Source: Microbacterium sp. Leaf151 | GTDB taxonomy: Bacteria > Actinomycetota > Actinomycetes > Actinomycetales > Microbacteriaceae | Direction of reading: 5' to 3' | Length of the DNA: 64,000 nucleotides | NCBI RefSeq assembly: GCF_001424225.1 | Contig: NZ_LMOR01000004.1 | Location: 996,678-1,060,677 of the forward strand | Shown here: piece by piece, positions 12,547-20,867 of the stretch | How positions within the stretch are numbered: position 1 is the first letter of the stretch | Layout: every line of letters starts with the position of its first letter | Notes under the pieces: generated by a model | The model's input: the letters and a program-made list of their open reading frames with translations, nothing else | What the model was told of the DNA's origin: nothing | The model's database searches: none | Position numbers and translations under genes: made by a program

Positions 12547-14001
12547 TCACGCGTCCGGCGTATGCAACCGCGCCAGATACCGCTCGACCCGCGTGGGTGC
12601 GCCGCCGCGGTCGAGCAGCGACACCGCGACGATGACGATCGTCGTCAACGGAATGGTCCACGCCGCCGGCTGAGTGACGATCACGGCCCACCCGCCCATG
12701 CCGCGCAGCGCGCCACCGGCCAGGAGCGCGGCGCCGCACGACACGGCTCCGACCACCATGCCCGCGACCGCGCCTCGCGCGGTGAGCCGCGGCCACCACA
12801 CGCCCAGAAGCAGCACCGGCGACAGCGTCGACGCCGCGAACACGAACACCAGGCCGACGCTCGCGACGAGCCCCGCGGGTTCGGTCAGGAGCGCGACGGC
12901 GAGCGGCACGGCCGTGCACACCACCGCCGAGAGCCGGAAGGAGCGCACCCCGCCCCCGAAGACGTCTTGACTCACGACCCCGGCGAGCGAGACGACGATC
13001 CCCGACGACGTTGCGAGGAACGCGGCGAAGGCCCCCGCCACCAGCAGCGACGTGAGCAGCTCCCCCACCAGGCCCGGGAACACCCGCGACGGGAGGGCGA
13101 GCACGACGGTGTCGGCGACGCCGGGGGCGGCGAGGTCGGGGGCGACGACGCGCGCGATCAGTCCCATCGTCGACGACACCGCGTAGAAGGCGCCGATGAG
13201 CACGATGACGACCACGGTGGTCCGCCGGGCCGACGCGCCGTTCGGACTCGTGTAGAACCGCACGAGCACGTGCGGCAGGCCGATCGTGCCGAGCAGCAGG
13301 GCCAACAGCAGCGAGACGGTGGCATAGGCGTCGATCGCGCCCGGCCCGCTCTCGGCGGGGAACACGCGCGCGGTGTCGATGTCGACGCCACCGCCCGACA
13401 GCGCCACGAGCAGGAACACCGCCGGCACGAGCAGTGCGGTGAGCTTCAGCCAGTACTGGAACGCCTGCACCGCGGTGATCGCGCGCATGCCGCCCGCCGC
13501 GACGATGCCGGCGACCAGCACCGCCACGAGCACACCGCCCGTCCACCGCGGCACGTCGGCCACGACGCCGAGGGCGAGCGATGCCCCGTGCAACTGCGGC
13601 ACGATGTACAACCAGCCGATCACGAGCACGACGACACTGGTCACCCCGCGCACCGCGCGCGACTCCAGCCGAGCCTCGACGAAGTCGGGGATCGTGTACG
13701 CCCCGCTCCGGCGGAGCGGAGCGGCCACGAACAGCAGCACCAGCAGATAACCGGCCGCGTACCCGATGGGGAACCAGAACCCCTCCGCCCCCGACAGCAG
13801 CACGAGTCCCGCAAGGCCGAGGAAGGTGCCCGCTGAGAGATACTCCCCGCTGATCGCGGAGGCGTTCCACACGCTCCCCACGCTGCGGGACGCGACGAAG
13901 AAGTCGCTACGGGTGCGAGAGGAGCGGATGCCGGCGAATCCGAGCACCGCGGTGGTCACCACGAGCAGCCCCACCGCGGCGAGGTCGAACACGGGGTTCA
14001 C
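12547..14001 (-). CDS. Sodium:solute symporter (acetate/pyruvate type)
   Basis: The 484-residue protein belongs to the SSS family (ActP/MctC-like). The region SVGSVWNASAISGEYLSAGTFLG and the helix PHVLVRFYTS are typical of the acetate/monocarboxylate branch. About 13 hydrophobic helices can be counted. It would import short carboxylates with Na+ or H+. GTG at 14001 overlaps the stop of the upstream DUF485-like gene in a GTGA, and follows GAGGAT. The nearby LytS/LytTR pair and the CstA carrier suggest shared control of pyruvate or acetate uptake. Confidence 0.88.
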   Translation of the reverse strand: MNPVFDLAAVGLLVVTTAVLGFAGIRSSRTRSDFFVASRSVGSVWNASAISGEYLSAGTFLGLAGLVLLSGAEGFWFPIGYAAGYLLVLLFVAAPLRRSGAYTIPDFVEARLESRAVRGVTSVVVLVIGWLYIVPQLHGASLALGVVADVPRWTGGVLVAVLVAGIVAAGGMRAITAVQAFQYWLKLTALLVPAVFLLVALSGGGVDIDTARVFPAESGPGAIDAYATVSLLLALLLGTIGLPHVLVRFYTSPNGASARRTTVVVIVLIGAFYAVSSTMGLIARVVAPDLAAPGVADTVVLALPSRVFPGLVGELLTSLLVAGAFAAFLATSSGIVVSLAGVVSQDVFGGGVRSFRLSAVVCTAVPLAVALLTEPAGLVASVGLVFVFAASTLSPVLLLGVWWPRLTARGAVAGMVVGAVSCGAALLAGGALRGMGGWAVIVTQPAAWTIPLTTIVIVAVSLLDRGGAPTRVERYLARLHTPDA

Positions 14002-14390
14002 GCGGGATCCTCGGGTTCGGCGAGTTGCCGGTACCGGCGCTCGTTGCGGGCGGCGGCGCGGGCGTAGATGAGGGCGAAGACGAGGATCAGCGGATAGAAC
14101 CCGTAGGCGTGCAGCAGCCACGACAGGGGCACCGACCACACCGCGGGATCACCGAGCGTCGGCAGCGCCGCGATCACCCCGGCGAGCGCTGCGGCGACGA
14201 CGACGAACGCCGCGACGCACCCGAGGGCGAGACGCAGCTGGGCGCGCACCAGCCCGCGCGAGAAGACGTCGTCCGCCTCGTCGGCCACGCGGCCGGGCAG
14301 CGCGAAGCCGCGCGTCGCCGGCCGCGACACCCGGCCCGCGGTGGATGCCGTGACCCGCACGCGCGGAAGGGGGCGCGGATCGTCGGTCAT
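13998..14390 (-). CDS. Small membrane partner of the symporter (DUF485-like)
   Basis: The 130-residue protein has a 55-residue basic N-terminus, then two membrane helices (LALGCVAAFVVVAAALAGVI and LLHAYGFYPLILVFALIYAR) and a short RNERRYRQL tail. DUF485 proteins (YjcH type) regularly precede ActP-like symporters, as here. Its stop overlaps the symporter start by 4 bp, implying translational coupling. Starts at 14408 or 14390 are both possible; 14390 is taken because it leaves a more plausible N-terminus. Separated by 129 bp from the LytTR gene upstream. Confidence 0.75.
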   Translation of the reverse strand: MTDDPRPLPRVRVTASTAGRVSRPATRGFALPGRVADEADDVFSRGLVRAQLRLALGCVAAFVVVAAALAGVIAALPTLGDPAVWSVPLSWLLHAYGFYPLILVFALIYARAAARNERRYRQLAEPEDPA

Positions 14391-14519
14391 GGCATCCCAT
14401 CGTGGCATCCGGGATCGTCCGCGTCGACGGGACGACGCACGGACCGATGGCGTGGCCGTGTATACGGCGAAGCGCTCGTCCCGCGCGCATTCCCCGAAGT
14501 CAGCGACCTGAGGAGGGCG

Positions 14520-15224
14520 TCAACGTAGGAGCGCGTCGCGCACGGCCGACACGAGGCGTCGGCTCACCGGCAGCTCGATCTCGGCGAGCGCGACCGTCGG
14601 CGCGGACCCCGCCAGGCGCACCTCGGTGACGGCGTCGCGGTGGACGAGGTACGAACGGTGCACGCGCACGAAGCCGGCGTCGGCCCACCGATCGGCGAGG
14701 TCCGACAGCGGAACGCGTACGAGGTGATCGGATGCCGCGGTGTACAGGCGCGAGTAGTCGCCGTTCGCCTGCACCCACCGCACGTCCGCCCGGCGCACGA
14801 GACGGGTGTGGGCTCCCACGGTGACGGGGATGGTCTCGTCGTCGGTCGTCTCAGCGCCCGAACCGGCCGCGAGCGCCCGCCCGAGGGCGCGCGACAGCCG
14901 CTCCACGCGCACGGGCTTGAGCACGTAGTCGACGGCTTCGAGATCGAAGGCCCGCACAGCGCCCGACTCGTCGGCCGTGACGAACACCACCGCGGGGCGT
15001 ATCCGCAGCTTCGCGGTGGCCCGCGCGAGGTCGAACCCCGTCAGCCCCGGCATGTGGATGTCGAGGAAGGCGACGGCCACCTCGCCCCGCTCGAGCACCC
15101 GCAGCGCCTCGGCCCCACCGCTCGCGGTGTGAACGACCGACACCCGCGGGTCGGCCGCGAGCAGCGTCGCCAGTTCGTGCAGGGCGGGCGCCTCGTCGTC
15201 GGCCACCAACACCGCGACGCTCAC
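14520..15224 (-). CDS. LytTR-family response regulator
   Basis: The 234-residue protein has a receiver domain with phospho-acceptor Asp55 (FLDIHMPG), acidic DD at 9-10 and Lys in DYVLKPV, then a LytTR DNA-binding domain at about 130-230 (VRWVQANGDYSRLYT...FVRVHRSYLVHRDAV). LytTR regulators bind tandem 9-bp sites upstream of targets. The GTG start overlaps the stop of the upstream kinase gene (GTGA), so the pair is co-translated. In E. coli the related BtsR (YehT) activates the CstA-family pyruvate carrier gene btsT; the same gene family stands at the head of this operon, so that is the likely target. Confidence 0.92.
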   Translation of the reverse strand: MSVAVLVADDEAPALHELATLLAADPRVSVVHTASGGAEALRVLERGEVAVAFLDIHMPGLTGFDLARATAKLRIRPAVVFVTADESGAVRAFDLEAVDYVLKPVRVERLSRALGRALAAGSGAETTDDETIPVTVGAHTRLVRRADVRWVQANGDYSRLYTAASDHLVRVPLSDLADRWADAGFVRVHRSYLVHRDAVTEVRLAGSAPTVALAEIELPVSRRLVSAVRDALLR

Positions 15225-16393
15225 GGGCGGGCCGTCTCGTGCTGCGGCTGCGACTTGGGCACGCGCAGGCGCACCGAGGTGCCTGACCCGACGTTCGTCT
15301 CGACGACCAGTCCCCCGGCCGGACCGTACAGCTGCCGCAGACGCGCGTCGACGTTGCGCAGACCGACGTGCGACGACGAAGCGTCGAGATCGAGCAGCGT
15401 CGCGAGTTCGTCGGGGTCCATCCCCACACCGTCGTCGTCGACGATCACCTCGGTGTGCGTGCCGTCGTCGATCGAGGTGACCGTCAACACGCCTCCGTTC
15501 TCGCGTCGCTCCAGCCCGTGGCGCACCGCGTTCTCGACGAGCGGTTGCACCGACAGGAACGGGATGACGGTGGCGAGCGTCTCGGGAGCGATGCGCAGCC
15601 TCACGGTCAGACGGTCTCCGAAGCGGGCCCGCTCCAGTTCGAGGTAGGAGTGGATGCTGCGCAGCTCCTCCGACAGCGTCGTGAACTCCCCCTGCCGCCG
15701 GAACGAGTAGCGCGTGAAGTCCGCGAACTCCAGGACGAGGTCGCGCGCACGGGGCGGGTCGGTCGAGATGAAGGATGCGATCGCCGTGAGGGCGTTGTAG
15801 ATGAAGTGAGGGCTGATCTGCGCCCGCAGCGCCCTCAGCTCCGCTTCTGCGAGAGCCGCGCGCGACGCGTCGAGACCGGCGAGCTCGATCTGGGCGGCGC
15901 ACCAGTCGGCGACGTCGCCCGTGGCCCGCACGAGCGGCGCGCGGACGTCGGCGGCGAAGGCGACGACGGCGCCCCAGACCCGCCCGTCGACGACGATCGG
16001 CGCGCCCACGGCGGCCTCGCCCGCCTCGGTGAACACCTGCCGACGCCCCGACTCGTACACGCGGGCGGCGACGCGGCGGGCGGGAGCGGCGAGGACGTCG
16101 GGTCCGTCGATGGCGACCCGATCGGCCGCCGATTCGACGATCGCCACCGCGTCGGCGGCGAGGAGCACGCGCAGGTGCTTCGCCGCGCGCGCGGCATCCG
16201 GCTCGTCACGTCCGCCGCGGAGGGCCGCCGCCGCAGCCGCCGCCACATGCAGGGTGCGGTGGGTCGCCCGTTCGGCGTCGCTGCCGAGGTCGCGCGGGGC
16301 GAGCGCGAAGCGGCGGGCGAAGACCAGGACGAGGGTCAGCACCGCGCCCACGCCGACGCCCGCGGCACCGGCGAGGAGCGGGGCATCGAGCAT
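15221..16393 (-). CDS. LytS-type sensor histidine kinase
   Basis: The 390-residue kinase carries the His_kinase phospho-acceptor block LRAQISPHFIYNAL (His196) and an ATPase domain with the N box (VQPLVENAVRHG) and G boxes (DDDGVGM, GLRNVDARL). The N-terminus has just one membrane helix (8-27) followed by a GAF-like domain (about 65-170), instead of the multi-helix 5TM-LYT sensor of LytS and BtsS. Signal sensing is thus probably cytoplasmic or by the single helix. It starts 13 bp after the ybdD stop and overlaps the LytTR gene. Confidence 0.92.
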   Translation of the reverse strand: MLDAPLLAGAAGVGVGAVLTLVLVFARRFALAPRDLGSDAERATHRTLHVAAAAAAALRGGRDEPDAARAAKHLRVLLAADAVAIVESAADRVAIDGPDVLAAPARRVAARVYESGRRQVFTEAGEAAVGAPIVVDGRVWGAVVAFAADVRAPLVRATGDVADWCAAQIELAGLDASRAALAEAELRALRAQISPHFIYNALTAIASFISTDPPRARDLVLEFADFTRYSFRRQGEFTTLSEELRSIHSYLELERARFGDRLTVRLRIAPETLATVIPFLSVQPLVENAVRHGLERRENGGVLTVTSIDDGTHTEVIVDDDGVGMDPDELATLLDLDASSSHVGLRNVDARLRQLYGPAGGLVVETNVGSGTSVRLRVPKSQPQHETARP

Positions 16394-16406
16394 TGTCGAA
16401 GCCTAC

Positions 16407-16643
16407 TCAGCAGCAGCGGGCGCCCGGATTGCGGTCCTGCTCCGCGGTTCGCTGCCGCCAGAACTGCCGCTCGGTCAGCGGTGTCGCTTCCGGGTGCTGG
16501 GAGAGCAGGTGCGCGACGTAGACGTCGTACGCCCGGTCCCCCATGAGCGTCGTGACGTACCACCGGATGCCACGACCCGCCCGCACCACCTGGGCGCCGA
16601 GGCGCTGCAGAGGGCCGGGGGTCGTGGCATCCGTGTCGGTCAT
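16407..16643 (-). CDS. ybdD: YbdD/YjiX family protein
   Basis: A 78-residue member of the DUF466 family with the signature core RWYVTTLMGDRAYDVYVAHL and the terminal GARCC, ending in two cysteines as is usual. These proteins are encoded directly behind cstA or btsT genes in many bacteria and appear to be needed for carrier function. Here it follows cstA by 11 bp. The start at 16643 gives the standard length; upstream in-frame residues belong to cstA in another frame. Confidence 0.92.
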   Translation of the reverse strand: MTDTDATTPGPLQRLGAQVVRAGRGIRWYVTTLMGDRAYDVYVAHLLSQHPEATPLTERQFWRQRTAEQDRNPGARCC

Positions 16644-16654
16644 CGTCGGCGTGC

Positions 16655-18916
16655 TCAGTGGGAGGAGACGGACGGGCGGTCGGGGTGATCGGCCGGGAGG
16701 GCCTCCCACTGCTTCTCGATCGCGCGCTCCTCCTTGGTGGCGAGGAACCCGGCGGCGGCGAATCGACGCGAGGGCACGGGTGCGTCCTCGAGGTTCTCAC
16801 CGCCGCCGGCGCGGATCGCCCGGACGGTGACGATCACGGCCATGAGGATGACGATGATCGCGAGGGAGACGAAGACGATCGACAGCACGCCCTGCACGAG
16901 GGTGTTGCGCACCACCGCCTCCATCGCGGCGACGCTCTTGGCCGTGCCGAACTCCGTCTTGCCCTCGGCGAGGGCGTTGCGGAACGCGAAGTGATTGGCC
17001 CAATACCCCACCGCCGGAACCGGCGAGAAGATCTTGTACATGGATGCCGTGATGGTCACAACGGCGGCGAAGGCCAGGGGCAGCGCGACGATCCACAGCC
17101 ACCGGAAGTACGACCGGCCCCGCTTGGCGACGATGGCCAGGACCACGGCGAGCGCGATCGCGGCGAGCAACTGATTGGCGATGCCGAAAAGGGGGAAGAA
17201 GGTGTTGATGCCGCCCAGCGGATCGGTCACGCCCAGGATGAGGATCGCGCCCCACCCGGCCACCATCACCGCGGTGCAGATCCAGGCACCCGGTCGCCAC
17301 GACAGGTCCTTGAATTTGGGGATGACGGTGCCGATCGAGTCCTGGAGCATGAAGCGGGCCACGCGGGTTCCGGCATCCACCGCCGTGAGGATGAAGAGTG
17401 CCTCGAACATGATGGCGAAGTGGTACCAGAACGCCATCATCGCCTGACCGCCGAGGGCCTGCTGCATGATGTGCGCGAGACCGAGCGCCAGGGTCGGGGC
17501 ACCGCCCGTGCGCGAGACGATCGATTCCTCACCGACCGCCGCGGCGGTGGAGGTGAGCATGTCGGGCGTGAGGTTGACACCCGCGAGACCCAGACCGTTG
17601 ACGAACGCCACCGCGCCCTCGACGGTGCCGAGGGTGGCAGCGGGCGAGGAGTTCATCGCGAAGTAGATGCCCCGGTCTATCGACAGTGCGGCGACCAGCG
17701 CCATGATCGCCACGAACGACTCCATGAGCATGCCGCCGTAGCCGATGAAGCGCGTCTGGCGCTCCTTCTCGAGGAGCTTCGGGGTGGTGCCCGAGGCGAT
17801 GAGGGCGTGGAATCCGCTCAACGCTCCGCACGCGATCGTGACGAACAGGAACGGGAAGATCGGTCCGCTGAACACCGGGCCCGTCTGGCCGCCGGCGAAC
17901 TCGCTGAATGCGGGCACCGAGATCTCGGGACGCACGAGCACGATGGCACCGGCGAGCATGACAATCACGCCGACCTTCATGAAGGTGGAGAGGTAGTCGC
18001 GCGGGGCGAGGAGCAGCCAGACGGGCAGCACCGCGGCGACGAAGCCGTAGACGATGATGCCCCACGCGATCACGGTGCGGTCGAGGTGGAAGGCCGCGTA
18101 GCCCCACTCGGTCGAGGCGACCCATCCGCCGGCGACGATCGCGGCGATCAGCAGCACGAAGCCGATGATCGAGATCTCGGTGATGCGACCCGGGCGGATG
18201 AAGCGCAGGTAGAGGCCCATGAACAGGGCGATCGGGATCGTCATCGAGACGCTGAACACGCCCCATGGGCTCTCACCGAGAGCGTTGACGACGACGAGGG
18301 CGAGGATCGCGACGATGATCAGCATGATGAGCAGGCTCGCGAGGATCGCCGCCGTGCCGCCGATCTTGCCGAGCTCGTCACGCGCCATCTGCCCGATCGT
18401 GCGGCCGCCGCGCCGCATCGAGAAGAACAGCACGAGGTAGTCCTGCACCGCCCCGGCGAGGATGACGCCGACGATGATCCAGATCGTGCCCGGCAGGTAG
18501 CCCATCTGCGCGGCGAGCACGGGGCCGACGAGGGGCCCGGCACCGGCGATGGCGGCGAAGTGGTGGCCGTAGAGCACGCGGCGGTCGGTGGGGACGTAGT
18601 CCTTGCCGTCCTGCTTGCGTTCGGCGGGCGTGGCCCGGCGGTCATCGGGACGCGTGATGTAGCGCTCGATGACCTTGGAGTAGAACCGATACCCGATGAG
18701 GTAGGTGCAGACGGCGGCGAACACGAACCAGATCGCGTTCACCGTCTCGCCGCGCACGATCGCCAGCATCGTCCAGCCGAGGCCGCCCAGCAGAGCGATC
18801 CCGATCCACAGGGCGATCTTCGCGGGGGTCCATCTGCTGCGGAGCTTTTCGGGCTCCACGGCGACCGGGGGAAGGTTCGGATCGGTGACGATGTCGTCGT
18901 CGACGGAAGCGCTCAT
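16655..18916 (-). CDS. cstA: CstA-family pyruvate/peptide carrier
   Basis: The 753-residue membrane protein has the CstA pattern: YGHHFAAIAGAGPLVGPVLAAQMGYLP in the first third, ALSGFHALIASGTTPKLL in the middle, and ALFILTAVDAGTRVARFMLQD later, over at least 16 helices. Known members import pyruvate with protons (BtsT, CstA), originally noted as carbon-starvation proteins. ATG 18916 follows AGGAG. It heads an operon with ybdD, a LytS-type kinase and a LytTR regulator, which indicates a sense-and-uptake unit for pyruvate. The specific substrate is inferred from family and context. Confidence 0.93.
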   Translation of the reverse strand: MSASVDDDIVTDPNLPPVAVEPEKLRSRWTPAKIALWIGIALLGGLGWTMLAIVRGETVNAIWFVFAAVCTYLIGYRFYSKVIERYITRPDDRRATPAERKQDGKDYVPTDRRVLYGHHFAAIAGAGPLVGPVLAAQMGYLPGTIWIIVGVILAGAVQDYLVLFFSMRRGGRTIGQMARDELGKIGGTAAILASLLIMLIIVAILALVVVNALGESPWGVFSVSMTIPIALFMGLYLRFIRPGRITEISIIGFVLLIAAIVAGGWVASTEWGYAAFHLDRTVIAWGIIVYGFVAAVLPVWLLLAPRDYLSTFMKVGVIVMLAGAIVLVRPEISVPAFSEFAGGQTGPVFSGPIFPFLFVTIACGALSGFHALIASGTTPKLLEKERQTRFIGYGGMLMESFVAIMALVAALSIDRGIYFAMNSSPAATLGTVEGAVAFVNGLGLAGVNLTPDMLTSTAAAVGEESIVSRTGGAPTLALGLAHIMQQALGGQAMMAFWYHFAIMFEALFILTAVDAGTRVARFMLQDSIGTVIPKFKDLSWRPGAWICTAVMVAGWGAILILGVTDPLGGINTFFPLFGIANQLLAAIALAVVLAIVAKRGRSYFRWLWIVALPLAFAAVVTITASMYKIFSPVPAVGYWANHFAFRNALAEGKTEFGTAKSVAAMEAVVRNTLVQGVLSIVFVSLAIIVILMAVIVTVRAIRAGGGENLEDAPVPSRRFAAAGFLATKEERAIEKQWEALPADHPDRPSVSSH

Positions 18917-19297
18917 GGGTTCTCCTGCTCGCGGCACTGCGGACTCCGGAAGGCTAATCGGATGCCGCGACGGCGGGCCAGCGGCATCCGTCGGTCGTGC
19001 GATGAGCGGCGCGAACGGTGCGACGAGCGGTGTGCGCAGGGTGGTTTGGGCGACGCGGCGGATTCGCACGTGGGATCGAGCGACGGGGCGGAGCCGCAGG
19101 CGTGATGGGCGGAGGGCCAGGGGCGGGGGGAGGACTCTCGCAGCGCTTCCGTCCTCCCCTCGCCCCCGCCCCTCCGCTCGTCCCGCGCGGGGAGTCCCCG
19201 ATCCTTTCGAGGGGGTCGGCCGCGGCCGTGTCGAGGGGGTGCGGAACACCGCACGCCCGACATACGTTGCAGGGGACACCGACGACAGGAGACGCCG
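18917..19297. other. Divergent intergenic region with an imperfect long hairpin
   Basis: Control region between cstA (minus) and the GNAT gene (plus). About 25 bases around 19106-19134 (GGCGGAGGG...GGGGAGGAC) face a near-complementary run at 19151-19179 (GTCCTCCCC...CCCCTCCGC), so a long imperfect hairpin is possible. TCGAGGGGGT occurs twice, at 19207 and 19231, 24 bp apart, ahead of the GNAT gene. I could not find a convincing LytTR site pair by eye. Confidence 0.5.
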
Positions 19298-19636
19298 ATG
19301 GCCGATGAATTGACCGTGACCCGCAACGACGAGGCGCGCCGCTACGAGATCCACGTGGGCGACGAGCTCGGCGGATTCCTCCAGTTCCGCCCCGCGGGCG
19401 AGGACCGCCTCAACCTCCCCCACACCGAGATCGACCCGGCGTTCAAGGGCCGCGGTCTCGGAACGGCGTTGGCGAGCGAAGCGCTGAGCGATCTCGCGCG
19501 TCGCGGCGGCACCGTCATCCCCTCCTGCCCCTTCGTGGCCCACTACCTGCAGGAGCACGACGTGCCCGGCCTGGTCGTCGAATGGCCCAACGACGCCGAC
19601 GCGGCCGACTCCGCGGGACCCGGCGAACCGTCGTGA
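19298..19636 (+). CDS. GCN5-like N-acetyltransferase (YjdJ type)
   Basis: A 112-residue protein of the short acetyltransferase group: TRNDEARRYEIHVGDELGGF, then HTEIDPAFKGRGLGTALASE containing the acetyl-CoA-binding Q/RxxGxG/A-like KGRGLG, and VIPSCPFVAHYL, which is diagnostic for this small family. Substrate unknown. ATG follows ACAGGAGAC. The stop overlaps the pirin GTG start by 4 bp, so the two genes are co-translated. Confidence 0.9.
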   Translation: MADELTVTRNDEARRYEIHVGDELGGFLQFRPAGEDRLNLPHTEIDPAFKGRGLGTALASEALSDLARRGGTVIPSCPFVAHYLQEHDVPGLVVEWPNDADAADSAGPGEPS

Positions 19637-20655
19637 CCCGACTCGACGTCGCGCCTCCGGCATCCGAGGGTCCGGTCGACTGCGACGGACCGCGGGCACT
19701 CGTGGTGCGTGCGCGCGAGGTGCCGCTCGGCGGCGTGCGCGGCATGGAGGTTCACCGCACCCTCCCCCACCGGGCGCTGCCCATGGTGGGCGCCTGGTGC
19801 TTCCTCGACCGCTTCGGTCCACAGGACACCCTCATGCGCGTCGAGCCGCACCCGCACATCGGCCTGCAGACGGTGACCTGGCCGATCGTCGGCGAGGTGC
19901 GACACCGGGATGCCGTGGGCAGCGACGTCGTGGTGCGCCCCGGCGCCCTCAACCTCATGACGAGCGGCGCGGGAATCGCCCATTCGGAGTATTCGGTGGG
20001 CGCGCAGCCGATTCCGCTCGACGCCCTCCAGCTGTGGGTGGCGCTGCCGGAATCCCGCCGCCACGGCGGACCCGCTTTCGAACGGCACGAAGACCTCCCG
20101 GTGCTCGACCTCGGCGACGGGGCGGACGCCGTCGTCGTCATGGGGTCGTTGGGCGAGATCGAGTCGCCCGCCACGGTGCACACCCCGATCGTGGGCGCGG
20201 AACTGCGCCTGCTCGCCGGGGTCGGCGTCCGCGTCCCGCTCCGCGAGGACTGGGAGTATGCCGTCTACGGCATGACCGGCACCGCCGTCGCCACGACGGG
20301 AATGGATGCCACCGACGCCGACGCCGCGCGGCGCCCCTCGCCCGCGGTCGAGCCGGGCACGACGGCATCCGTCGATCACACGCGACTGATCTACCTCGGC
20401 AAGGGCCGCGACCATGTGGAGTTGCGCAGCGACGAGGGCGCGCGGGTGTTCCTGCTGGGCGGCGAGCCGTTCGAGGCCGACATCGTGATGTGGTGGAACT
20501 TCGTCGGCCGTTCGCACGACGAGATCGTCGAGGCCCGCGACGCGTGGGAGGCGCAGGGTGAGCGCTTCGGCGCAGTGGTCGATCACGGCCCCGAGCGCAT
20601 CCCGGCACCGCCGCTGCCGGCGGTGCGGCTGACGCCCCGGCGGCGCCGGGACTGA
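19633..20655 (+). CDS. Pirin family protein
   Basis: The 340-residue bicupin has the pirin N-terminal core: HPHIGLQTVTWPIVGEVRHR with metal-binding histidines, and MTSGAGIAHSEYS. The pirin C-terminal cupin ends in FLLGGEPFEADIVMWWNFVG, a strongly conserved block. Pirins bind Fe(II) and act as quercetinases or redox-dependent regulators; which applies here cannot be seen. GTG at 19633 overlaps the stop of the GNAT gene. Confidence 0.93.
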   Translation: MTRLDVAPPASEGPVDCDGPRALVVRAREVPLGGVRGMEVHRTLPHRALPMVGAWCFLDRFGPQDTLMRVEPHPHIGLQTVTWPIVGEVRHRDAVGSDVVVRPGALNLMTSGAGIAHSEYSVGAQPIPLDALQLWVALPESRRHGGPAFERHEDLPVLDLGDGADAVVVMGSLGEIESPATVHTPIVGAELRLLAGVGVRVPLREDWEYAVYGMTGTAVATTGMDATDADAARRPSPAVEPGTTASVDHTRLIYLGKGRDHVELRSDEGARVFLLGGEPFEADIVMWWNFVGRSHDEIVEARDAWEAQGERFGAVVDHGPERIPAPPLPAVRLTPRRRRD

Positions 20656-20817
20656 CGCACGGAGGAGGCTGACCTCGTCGAAGCCTCCGGGCCCCTGCGG
20701 CCCCGGTCCCTTCGAGGCTCAGGGGCCGCCCTACGAACAGGGGGCTGAGCCCGACGACGTCGCCGTACGACCGCTCAGGGACCTCGGCGGCAGCGGCGCC
20801 CCGGCCCCCGCACGCAG

Positions 20818-20855
20818 CACAGCGGCGCCCGAGCCGAAGCCCGGGCGCCGCTGTG
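20818..20855. terminator. Hairpin terminator downstream of the subtilase gene
   Basis: CACAGCGGCGCCCG (20818-20831) pairs perfectly with CGGGCGCCGCTGTG (20842-20855) across 10 bases, 13 bases past the minus-strand stop. It may also stop the convergent pirin transcript. Confidence 0.75.
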
Positions 20856-20867
20856 GTTCGACGGTGA

